Shown here: in pieces, positions 14,093-20,801 of the stretch
How positions within the stretch are numbered: the first letter of the stretch is position 1
Layout of the letters: every line of letters begins with the position of its first letter
IMG/VR virus record: IMGVR_UViG_3300000116_000294
Coordinates: 1-21,493 of that record
Length of the DNA: 21,493 bases
Source of the DNA: a virus
Direction: 5' to 3' (one strand)
Made by a program: the position numbers and the translations under genes
Notes under the pieces: generated by a model
Told to the model about the DNA's origin: nothing
The model's database searches: none
The model's input: only the letters and a program-made list of their open reading frames with translations

Positions 14093-15783
14093 TTTTCTCT
14101 TCTTTCTTCTGGCTGATAATGCTTTATGCGATCATGCCAGATAGGTGAGGCCAGCAATATTGCTGGTCTTATTTTTTCTTCTTTTGTAAGCTGATATATA
14201 TGTGACATCCATGTTTGTTCAAATGGATTAGCCCACGTGGTATCGATGAACATTTTTTTATTACCCTCTTTACTGACTATCATAGGCCAGTTCGCGTAAT
14301 AAATATCACCATCTATAAAAGATAATTCGTCTATAGTATTTATATTCTTAAATTCCGTAAGTGGTACATTTGGATCAAGTCCTGTCTCCGGTAATTTGTC
14401 ATATTCAGGCCAGAATTTTGTTCTTATATCTTGAGGTACATTATACCAGGAGCATTGCTTATCGTTATCAAAATAAACTTCTGTAAAAGACAACTTTAAG
14501 AAATCATATTTATGAGTTAGCATTATCTTATGAGTAATATTATACAAATCTGGTATATATTTCTTAAACCCATGTCTACAAAACTGACCCTCAAATTCAG
14601 GTGGGTTAGATGTCATATCATCCTCAAAGAAATACATAAAATCAGCATTGGATTTATCAAAATGTTCTGCTGCAGCCTGCCTACCTCCGCAAATTCCAGT
14701 ATTACCTTCTAAGCTAATATATTCAAAGTTATATTGTTGTGCAATTTCTCTATTTTTATTACGTGCTTCTTCATTAGTAGAATTATCCAATAACACTAAC
14801 GATGGTCTCTCTAACCATTCTGGTGTTTTTTTCATAGACTCAATAGTGTGTAGTACTTGTTCAGGAAAATTAAAAGTTAATATATATAGATTTGTCTTTA
14901 TGTTTCGCGCATCGTTATCTGTGGACTCGGTTATATAGTTATTTTCAACTTCACTAAATGTTACATTATTATCTCTTAAAGCTAGCGCAAATTTAACTAT
15001 ATGTCCAGTAATATCTAATTCAAACCGTTGATACAAACTAGGATCGAGATACGACATAACAGTAAAGATAGACTCTTCCGTACCCATTAAATCTTCGCTA
15101 CAAGCTCTATCAAGCAGAGTATAGTATGCCGCGTTAGCATTATTTATTTGTTGTCTCTTACCACCGAAAAGACCACCCCTACATACATACTTAACCTCCT
15201 GGCCAGCATAACTATTTAATGAGTTTATTTCAAATCCATGCACCTCAGGTCTTTTTTCATATGGATAACTTAAAAATAAAAACTTATCACAAACAGTAGT
15301 CAATTTTTCAAGTATATTCTCATTTACTAATAAGTGATAATCTACAGTATTTGTAATACCAGCATCTAACCAATAGAAGTAATCGGTATTAAATGGATTA
15401 AAGCATGTAGCATCATTTAATAAAAACATTTTAGATTGAACAATTGGATTATACCACATATTTGAGGCTTGAGGGGAATCTCTAAGCCAACTGGCGGAAT
15501 CTAGCCACACATCACTTGTTCTTATTTGTTGGGTTCTATCCCAAAACGGTTCATACAACCGCTTTAAGTCAGAAAGCTCCATTACATATACTGAGGTATT
15601 AGATTTATCTCTTTTCTCCCAAACAATATGTTCATATTCTTTTGGTATGTATATAAATAAATTTTGTGGTATATCTAGAAATCTTTTAAAGCATTCAATA
15701 TAATGATCGAAGTCTCTACCTAACCGGTTTATATTCCATAACCCGGTAACTATAGTCATATTTTTATCAATCTGTTGTTTCAT
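14089..15783 (-). CDS. Two-domain glycosyltransferase: HtrL_YibB-like + GT2
   Basis: A 564-residue fusion. Residues 10-280 match the bacterial HtrL/YibB family: TIVTGLWNINRLGRDF (10-25), FYWLDAGITN (136-145) and a RGGLFGGKR segment (202-210). Residues 296-560 form a GT-A/GT2-type domain: LYILTFNFPEQVLHTIESM, LVLLDNST (329-336), LEGNTGICGGRQAAAEH (358-374, the GN-x-G-x-GG-R nucleotide-sugar region) and the metal-binding FFEDDM (385-390). The ATG overlaps the upstream stop as ATGA, so it is the last gene of the five-gene leftward cassette. HtrL-type proteins occur in LPS core loci of enterobacteria, which supports surface-glycan chemistry, but the acceptor here is unknown. Confidence 0.85.
   Translation of the reverse strand: MKQQIDKNMTIVTGLWNINRLGRDFDHYIECFKRFLDIPQNLFIYIPKEYEHIVWEKRDKSNTSVYVMELSDLKRLYEPFWDRTQQIRTSDVWLDSASWLRDSPQASNMWYNPIVQSKMFLLNDATCFNPFNTDYFYWLDAGITNTVDYHLLVNENILEKLTTVCDKFLFLSYPYEKRPEVHGFEINSLNSYAGQEVKYVCRGGLFGGKRQQINNANAAYYTLLDRACSEDLMGTEESIFTVMSYLDPSLYQRFELDITGHIVKFALALRDNNVTFSEVENNYITESTDNDARNIKTNLYILTFNFPEQVLHTIESMKKTPEWLERPSLVLLDNSTNEEARNKNREIAQQYNFEYISLEGNTGICGGRQAAAEHFDKSNADFMYFFEDDMTSNPPEFEGQFCRHGFKKYIPDLYNITHKIMLTHKYDFLKLSFTEVYFDNDKQCSWYNVPQDIRTKFWPEYDKLPETGLDPNVPLTEFKNINTIDELSFIDGDIYYANWPMIVSKEGNKKMFIDTTWANPFEQTWMSHIYQLTKEEKIRPAILLASPIWHDRIKHYQPEERREN
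14148..14178 (+). terminator. Rho-independent terminator of the rightward replication block, inside the convergent gene
   Basis: Stem AGGCCAGC (14148-14155), loop AATATT, GCTGGTCT (14162-14169) with one G-T pair, followed by a T-rich tract TATTTTTTC. The T-tract is on the plus-strand side only, so it serves the gene 43 unit. It lies in the 3' coding part of the HtrL/GT2 gene. Confidence 0.65.
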
Positions 15784-16961
15784 TTTGTATATTTTAAGAA
15801 CTCGTCTGGAACAAAAAACCGCTCTTCTACTTTTAACATTTCTGGATGTTGTGTACCTACGTGCATTGGACCATTCGCGTGTTTTAAAACAGGAAAACTA
15901 GTAACTCCTTTATTTTTATCCCACTTTTTAAAGGTGTTAAATTTTTTATTTTCAGGTTCATAAGGCATAATAATCATATCGATATTTTTAGAAAGGAAAT
16001 AATAAGAAAATAACACATCATCGGAATATGTTTTACCTAAAAAATCCGTAAAGAACTCATCCTTAAATAATTTTCTCTTATATGATACAGATTTATAGTG
16101 CTGTATTAATTTAGTAGTTAGAGGTTTTGTTACACTGACTATAAAGTGATTTCTATTATCATCATAATCTCGAGGATCATACACTCCTTCAGTTTTCGGT
16201 GCAATGCCTCCAGCTCCATCATAGCCACAAACACATTCTTTAAATCGTTCTTGATGTTTACGGTGCTCTTCTACCATTTTATTGTGATATATTAAATCAT
16301 CATCAACAACTAATATTATGGTTTCATCATTTAATACACGCTTTATTGTAGGTATCATTTTTGTTGAAGGTCCGATATCGTCTGTTCTAAAAATTTTGAG
16401 ATGCTCGTATCTTAGCTTAAATTTTTCTAACCACTCTGGTATTATGTATTTTTTGTTTGTAATCTTTGATATATATGGAACGTTAAAGTGCACTTCATAA
16501 TCAGTATCATCTTGCTCACATATTGAAACTAAAACAGCTGGTAAAGAATCTTCATGATCAAATTCTAACCTTTCTGGTACTGTAGTAAGTGTTACTATAA
16601 GAGATGGTTCAATGTGACTTCCATGAATCATTTTAATTTCTTTATAACCTTCATTATATTTAGAGTTTATTTCATTCTTTAATAAAACACGCTGACTATT
16701 ATACTCTCTTATCTTTATGGCACGACGACCTATTTCTTCTAACCCTAAAATATCCTCATTACCCTTCCGTATATCAGATTCATAATTCCATATCTTAGCA
16801 TTTATATCATACAGCTTATCAACGTATGATTTAATATCTTTATAGTTGTCAATTTCTTGCGACAAAGCATCAATCTCGTTATTATTATCAATAGATAGCC
16901 GTTCTTGTTTTAATTTACAGATGCTATATCTATCTACTATATCTCCTATTGCAATTTTCAT
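15780..16961 (-). CDS. DUF6165-like N-terminal domain fused to GT-A glycosyltransferase
   Basis: A 393-residue protein. Residues 1-115 (IGDIVDRYSICKLKQERL ... RVLLKNEINSKYNEGYKEIK) resemble the DUF6165-like domain found next to bacterial polysaccharide glycosyltransferases (family name from memory). Residues 119-390 are a GT-A-like domain: SLIVTLTTVPERL (120-132), DIGPSTKMIPTIK (195-207), an Asp-rich metal site VVDDDLIYH (218-226) and a late SDDVLFSYYF segment. The gene is separated from the GT25 gene by a 21-nt gap holding a TACAAT element, so it may have its own promoter; downstream it overlaps the HtrL-like gene by 4 nt. Donor and acceptor are not readable. Confidence 0.8.
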   Translation of the reverse strand: MKIAIGDIVDRYSICKLKQERLSIDNNNEIDALSQEIDNYKDIKSYVDKLYDINAKIWNYESDIRKGNEDILGLEEIGRRAIKIREYNSQRVLLKNEINSKYNEGYKEIKMIHGSHIEPSLIVTLTTVPERLEFDHEDSLPAVLVSICEQDDTDYEVHFNVPYISKITNKKYIIPEWLEKFKLRYEHLKIFRTDDIGPSTKMIPTIKRVLNDETIILVVDDDLIYHNKMVEEHRKHQERFKECVCGYDGAGGIAPKTEGVYDPRDYDDNRNHFIVSVTKPLTTKLIQHYKSVSYKRKLFKDEFFTDFLGKTYSDDVLFSYYFLSKNIDMIIMPYEPENKKFNTFKKWDKNKGVTSFPVLKHANGPMHVGTQHPEMLKVEERFFVPDEFLKYTK

Positions 16962-16969
16962 GTGTATAT

Positions 16970-16998
16970 ATTGTAAGTTTTTTTATTTATTAAGTAAA
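16970..16998 (-). promoter_or_regulatory. Candidate promoter of the DUF6165-like/GT gene
   Basis: On the minus strand TTTACT (16998-16993), 17-nt spacer, TACAAT (16975-16970), then 8 nt to the ATG at 16961. The -35 lies within the 3' end of the GT25 gene. AT-richness makes chance matches likely. Confidence 0.35.
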
Positions 16999-17765
16999 TA
17001 TTTTTTAATTTTTAAATTTTTATAGTCTATGCTTCCTTCAAAGCATCCCTTAATCCATATTTCGTGATCTACAAATTTATGATCTAAATCAGAATAAGAT
17101 GGTCCTTGAATAAAAATATTTGGAATAGTCATATAAACTTTTAAATCATTATTTAAAATAGGATCTGAGTGTGTATAATCTTTGCTAAATAATCTCCATG
17201 TCTTTTTGTTGTTTAGCTCTGAAATAAATAAATCAATAGGCCATAAGTATGTGCAATGCGTGTTTTCTTCATACTTTAAGTTATCAACAATAAATTTTGC
17301 ATACTTTAAAGAGCCTATATAAGCATGTGACATTACAGTTTTTTCTGGTCTTAAAAACATGTTTGAAATTTGTTTTACTGGTCCTTCCGGTCTAGTACCA
17401 AGCCATAATACGTCAGGTTTATGCTTTAAGAAGTCTTTTTTAATATGCTTTACTACTTTTTTTATATCTACTTCTTTACTTGAACATTTTTCCTGATCAG
17501 GGTATTGTGGTTCGTAAAAAACGTCTAATTTTATATCATCTTCTAAGTATAGAACATAATCCCAATTATTTTTAATTTGTAATTTAGCGATTTCAATATG
17601 TGAAAACGTACAACCATCGCGCTTTTTTATTGCATCAAATCGTTCAACACCCGTTATATTAGTACTCTTAAGAGTATTCCACACACTCTTTAATCTATCA
17701 TTCCTACTTTGTAAATTAATTACAAAACCTGCATCAGCTATTTTCTCACCATACCATTTTATCAT
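16983..17765 (-). CDS. GT25-like (LPS/collagen type) glycosyltransferase
   Basis: A 260-residue protein, the typical length for bacterial GT25 enzymes (LOS/LPS galactosyltransferases). Diagnostic motifs: FVINLQSRNDRL (14-25; family pattern vINL-x-R), FDAIKKRDGCTFSHIEIAK (43-61; family pattern GC-x-SH) and YVLYLEDDIKL (70-80; acidic metal site). The C-terminal half retains WLGTRPEG and SHAYIGS. It overlaps the upstream GlcNAc-transferase-like gene by 4 nt (ATGA). By eye this gene looks more AT-rich than the polymerase gene, with sampled lines of about 22-32% GC against 48% in one gene 43 line, hinting at separate acquisition; this is a spot check only. Confidence 0.85.
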   Translation of the reverse strand: MIKWYGEKIADAGFVINLQSRNDRLKSVWNTLKSTNITGVERFDAIKKRDGCTFSHIEIAKLQIKNNWDYVLYLEDDIKLDVFYEPQYPDQEKCSSKEVDIKKVVKHIKKDFLKHKPDVLWLGTRPEGPVKQISNMFLRPEKTVMSHAYIGSLKYAKFIVDNLKYEENTHCTYLWPIDLFISELNNKKTWRLFSKDYTHSDPILNNDLKVYMTIPNIFIQGPSYSDLDHKFVDHEIWIKGCFEGSIDYKNLKIKKYLLNK

Positions 17766-19048
17766 AATAAATCTTTTGTTAAAGGTTGTTCAAACTTTTC
17801 TGCCCACCCTCTATCTGATGAAACACCCCAAAATATTAATTTAGCCGGTAATTCGTTACTACAAAACATCTTTTCATAATGTATCGTAGTGCCCTTAGAG
17901 ATAAAATCATCTAATCGTTGATCGGTTATATATTCTTGATTTATACCTGTACCGTTTTTATCATCAAAAGATACTAATATACTCTCGTAATCATTTTCAG
18001 GAAGCATATCTTTTGTTATATTAATTAATTGGTAGTGTGATTTAATAAACGTATCTTCCCATTTCGTAAGACCATAATTATTTTGAATTGGGTTAGGTGC
18101 AAATTTATGGTCTATTGTATATTGTTGAAATGCTTTAAGTTTAAAGTTAATTCCTGCATATTTTTCATATTCAGTTAAACTACGAACATGTCCTAGATTA
18201 TAATCTCCTAAATCATGACCACTATCTTCCACTTCTAATAACTGACGTATTCTAGAACGTGCTATATCATTACCCTTCCACCATTGATCGTCACCTCTCT
18301 TGTGTTGATCATCCCAAACTAGCATCCCACTTCGTTCTTCTCTCATAGTAGCATGCCATATAACTACTTTATGTGGATGAAATAAATCATAACCATGAGT
18401 AAAAGATCTAACTGAAAGATTCAGTTCTTCACCGGCGAAGAAAATATTCGGATCGTGTCTAACTTCCTTGGCCCACTTATTAGTTCCGAATGCAAAATGA
18501 CCGCTTAAGAATCTTGCAGGTATAGGTGATTTAAGATCCTGCCAGTTGGGTATACCCCCAGGTCTAATAAAGATAGTTCCAAAAGGGTAGAAGCAACCTG
18601 CCAATGACATCCAAGGTTCCTTTACTCGTTCTTCCGGATCATTATATGGGTTATACATAGGTGAATAACCACCTATAATTGGGTTATAACCTTCGTTAAC
18701 TAATTCATCATGCCAAGATATTAAAGTACTATCCCAGTTTTTAGTAAATCTGTGATGAGAATCTAACTGACATACAAAATCTTCATCAGTAAGTAACTTT
18801 TCATTTATTAAAGCTCTAGCGTATGGTAGACCTTTAGCTTTTGTATAGTGTATTTTTTCTATTTTAAAGCGCTTATCATTTTCATATTCAGATAAATCAT
18901 CAAACCCATCATCTGGATTATATTGCAAGCAAATACCAAAGTGTATTCTTTCTGGAAACTCTGCATTTTCTAAAGCATCCTTTATTGTTGGTATTAACTC
19001 TGGATCTCTATAAGCGGGTAGATGAAGTAGAATAGTTCTTTTATCCAT
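17762..19048 (-). CDS. GlcNAc-transferase-like glycosyltransferase (GT60-like), copy B
   Basis: A 428-residue protein of the GlcNAc family, which includes the Dictyostelium Skp1 hydroxyproline GlcNAc transferase and bacterial/phage homologues. Motifs: LPAYRDPELIPTIKDAL (10-26), the metal-site-like CQLDSHHRF (93-101), HDPNIFFAGEE (198-208), VRSFTHGYDLFHPH (213-226), and GHVRSLTEYEKYAGINF in the C-terminal half. It is clearly a paralogue of the upstream 421-residue gene, sharing all these motifs in order. It overlaps that gene by 8 nt (ATGGATAA) and the GT25 gene by 4 nt. The family transfers GlcNAc in its characterised eukaryotic members; activity in phages is not known to me. Confidence 0.85.
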   Translation of the reverse strand: MDKRTILLHLPAYRDPELIPTIKDALENAEFPERIHFGICLQYNPDDGFDDLSEYENDKRFKIEKIHYTKAKGLPYARALINEKLLTDEDFVCQLDSHHRFTKNWDSTLISWHDELVNEGYNPIIGGYSPMYNPYNDPEERVKEPWMSLAGCFYPFGTIFIRPGGIPNWQDLKSPIPARFLSGHFAFGTNKWAKEVRHDPNIFFAGEELNLSVRSFTHGYDLFHPHKVVIWHATMREERSGMLVWDDQHKRGDDQWWKGNDIARSRIRQLLEVEDSGHDLGDYNLGHVRSLTEYEKYAGINFKLKAFQQYTIDHKFAPNPIQNNYGLTKWEDTFIKSHYQLINITKDMLPENDYESILVSFDDKNGTGINQEYITDQRLDDFISKGTTIHYEKMFCSNELPAKLIFWGVSSDRGWAEKFEQPLTKDLL

Positions 19049-20306
19049 TATTAATAACTCCTTCTATTCTATCTAGCCAACCATTCTTCTTGGACTGAGG
19101 CCAAACGATCCATTTATAAGGTAGCTCTTTGGTTGTAAACTCCCGCCAAATTTGATATGCATCTGTATCACTATTGTATGTATTTTTAATTTCCGTATCA
19201 GTTACATCCTTTCGGTACATTTCATTACCATCTTCATCCTCAAAAGCTAACGCCCAGAATATAAAATCTTCTTCACCGTTAAGACTGCTCTTATTTACAT
19301 CAACACAAAACTTAAACATGTTCAAGAAAGATTCATCATAACCCTTTTTAAGTGTAGGGTTAGGTGGGTAAAAATTATCGTGAGTGTATTGCTGAATACC
19401 CTTATCGCTAAAACGTATACCGGCATATTTTTCATAGTCATCTAAAGATCTTACTTCGCCTAAAATATGCTCACCCCCTTCATTAGATTGGAACTTCTCC
19501 CCGTTAATACCTAACAACTTTCTAACACGAGCATATGACTTCTTGTTAAGTCGTACCCATTGCTTGTGATCATCCCAGTGTTTTGAGCTACCGCTTCTGT
19601 GGTAATGGTGCCACATTATAGGAATATGCATGTGAAATAAATCATAACCATGAGTAAAGGCTCTAACAGCGATAGTTATTTCCTCACCGTGAAAATATAA
19701 TTTAGGATCATGCTGTACTTCCTTTGAAAACTTACCTAAAGTAAAGCAGAAGTGAGCAGAATAAAATCTCGCACGTACTGGGCCAGTGTGATCTTTCCAA
19801 TCAGGTATAGTTTCAGGTATAGTGTGTAATGGACCTTCTGGTGCGAACCGTTGATATCTTAATCTCCACGGCTCGTCAAGCTTTTCTTCTGTCTCTGGAT
19901 CATAAGATGGTAAGTATCCAGTAAGTAAAGGCTTCTTAACACCAGTTAATTGTAACGAGTAAAAAGTATTCTTAAGAATAGTATCCCAACCTTCTACAAA
20001 CCTATGATGTGAGTCTAATTGCAAAGTAAAATCTTCTTTTTTATATTTTTGTTGTATTAAGTTACGTGCCCAGCATGCTCCCTTAGATTTAGCAGCATCT
20101 AAATCAATAATAGTAAATCTATCATCAAGTAAATAGTCATCTAACTGATCCCACTCATCCTCTTTACTATGTTGCCAAGCAATACATATATGTAATGTTT
20201 TTGGCTCATCAGCTTTTTCTAACATATCTTTAAGAGTAGGTAAAAGTTCCTTATCTCTATACGCTGCTATTTGAACAAACACTGTCTTACCTTTATAAGG
20301 ACTCAT
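19041..20306 (-). CDS. GlcNAc-transferase-like glycosyltransferase (GT60-like), copy A
   Basis: A 421-residue protein and the first gene of the leftward glycosyltransferase cassette. Motifs: IAAYRDKELLPTLKDMLEKA (13-32), LQLDSHHRF (95-103), HDPKLYFHGEE (199-209), VRAFTHGYDLFHMH (214-227) and GEVRSLDDYEKYAGIRF. It is the tandem paralogue of the next gene; shared blocks align in the same order with little length change, so the pair probably arose by duplication. It starts at ATG 20304-20306, 11 nt after a TATACT element, facing away from the 116-residue gene; the 71-nt divergent gap probably holds both promoters. The acceptor could be hydroxylated virion protein or a surface glycan; the sequence does not decide. 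Confidence 0.85.
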   Translation of the reverse strand: MSPYKGKTVFVQIAAYRDKELLPTLKDMLEKADEPKTLHICIAWQHSKEDEWDQLDDYLLDDRFTIIDLDAAKSKGACWARNLIQQKYKKEDFTLQLDSHHRFVEGWDTILKNTFYSLQLTGVKKPLLTGYLPSYDPETEEKLDEPWRLRYQRFAPEGPLHTIPETIPDWKDHTGPVRARFYSAHFCFTLGKFSKEVQHDPKLYFHGEEITIAVRAFTHGYDLFHMHIPIMWHHYHRSGSSKHWDDHKQWVRLNKKSYARVRKLLGINGEKFQSNEGGEHILGEVRSLDDYEKYAGIRFSDKGIQQYTHDNFYPPNPTLKKGYDESFLNMFKFCVDVNKSSLNGEEDFIFWALAFEDEDGNEMYRKDVTDTEIKNTYNSDTDAYQIWREFTTKELPYKWIVWPQSKKNGWLDRIEGVINNG

Positions 20307-20343
20307 ATACGTTAATTAGTATAAAAAAATCAAAAAACAATAG

Positions 20344-20371
20344 TTGAAAACCGAAAAACCGCAGCTAATAT
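20344..20371 (+). promoter_or_regulatory. Candidate promoter of the 116-residue gene
   Basis: TTGAAA (20344-20349), 16-nt spacer, TAATAT (20366-20371), then 6 nt to the ATG at 20378. The 71-nt gap is shared with the divergent glycosyltransferase cassette, whose best -10 (TATACT, 20323-20318 on the minus strand) is 11 nt before its ATG. Confidence 0.45.
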
Positions 20372-20377
20372 ATACAT

Positions 20378-20728
20378 ATGTCAGATATTATTACAATTAA
20401 CGATCATATTGGTAGGACAGTTGTTGGGAAGTCGGTTGAAGAGACGGATACCACAGTTACTATTAATAACCCGGTTATTATTCATACACAACCTAATGCC
20501 GAAAATGGTCAACTACAGGTTCAATCGTTTCCATATATCTTTATGGAGTTCTTAACAGATAAAGAAAAGAATAATTGGACGTTCACTAAATCATCTATTG
20601 TGCTTTCGGATGTCGATCTAGATGATCGTATTATTCAACAGTATAATAACATTAATAACCCACAACCACCCGTTACACAACCAGATGCTGCTGGTGGATC
20701 GGATGTAGTTAAACTATTTGACGAGTAA
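20378..20728 (+). CDS. Small hypothetical protein upstream of uvsX
   Basis: A 116-residue protein. Residues 1-85 look beta-rich (RTVVGKSVEETDTTVTINNPVII, GQLQVQSFPYIFMEFLT, WTFTKSSIVLSD), with the strand pattern of a small barrel; an LSm/SH3-like fold is possible but unproven. The tail is Pro/Gln-rich (NPQPPVTQPDAAGG) and ends VVKLFDE, a short hydrophobic-acidic terminus that might bind a partner such as the sliding clamp. The start codon lies 6 nt after a TAATAT element with a TTGAAA box upstream, predicting a leaderless message. It is followed by a hairpin terminator before uvsX. From memory, small unknown proteins in this position occur in cyanophage replication blocks. Confidence 0.7.
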   Translation: MSDIITINDHIGRTVVGKSVEETDTTVTINNPVIIHTQPNAENGQLQVQSFPYIFMEFLTDKEKNNWTFTKSSIVLSDVDLDDRIIQQYNNINNPQPPVTQPDAAGGSDVVKLFDE

Positions 20729-20746
20729 AATAAATCATATTGACCT

Positions 20747-20780
20747 AAACCTTCAGGGAATATTCTCTGGAGGTTTTGTT
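20747..20780 (+). terminator. Rho-independent terminator between the 116-residue gene and uvsX
   Basis: Stem AAACCTTCAGGG (20747-20758), loop AATATT, CTCTGGAGGTTT (20765-20776) with two G-T pairs, then TGTT; the T-run at 20774-20777 is partly in the stem. It has the same hexaloop as the terminator at 14148. Confidence 0.65.
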
Positions 20781-20786
20781 ATCTTA

Positions 20787-20795
20787 TGATATAAT
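20787..20795 (+). promoter_or_regulatory. Extended -10 promoter of uvsX
   Basis: TGATATAAT is a perfect extended -10 (TGnTATAAT), and the ATG at 20802 follows after 6 nt. No good -35 is visible, as expected for extended -10 promoters. It lies just after a rho-independent terminator. Confidence 0.6.
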
Positions 20796-20801
20796 AAATT
20801 T

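Noticed and set aside
14648-14938. Plus-strand 96-codon ORF inside the HtrL/GT2 gene
   Set aside because: It is antisense to clear glycosyltransferase motifs and has no promoter or ribosome-binding context.
15652-15659. Plus-strand TATAAATA octamer inside the HtrL/GT2 gene
   Set aside because: It points antisense to the gene with no downstream rightward gene; likely chance.
14089-20306. Glycosyltransferase cassette as a mobile element with ends
   Set aside because: I could not see transposase, integrase, terminal inverted repeats or direct repeats at its borders; island status rests on content only.
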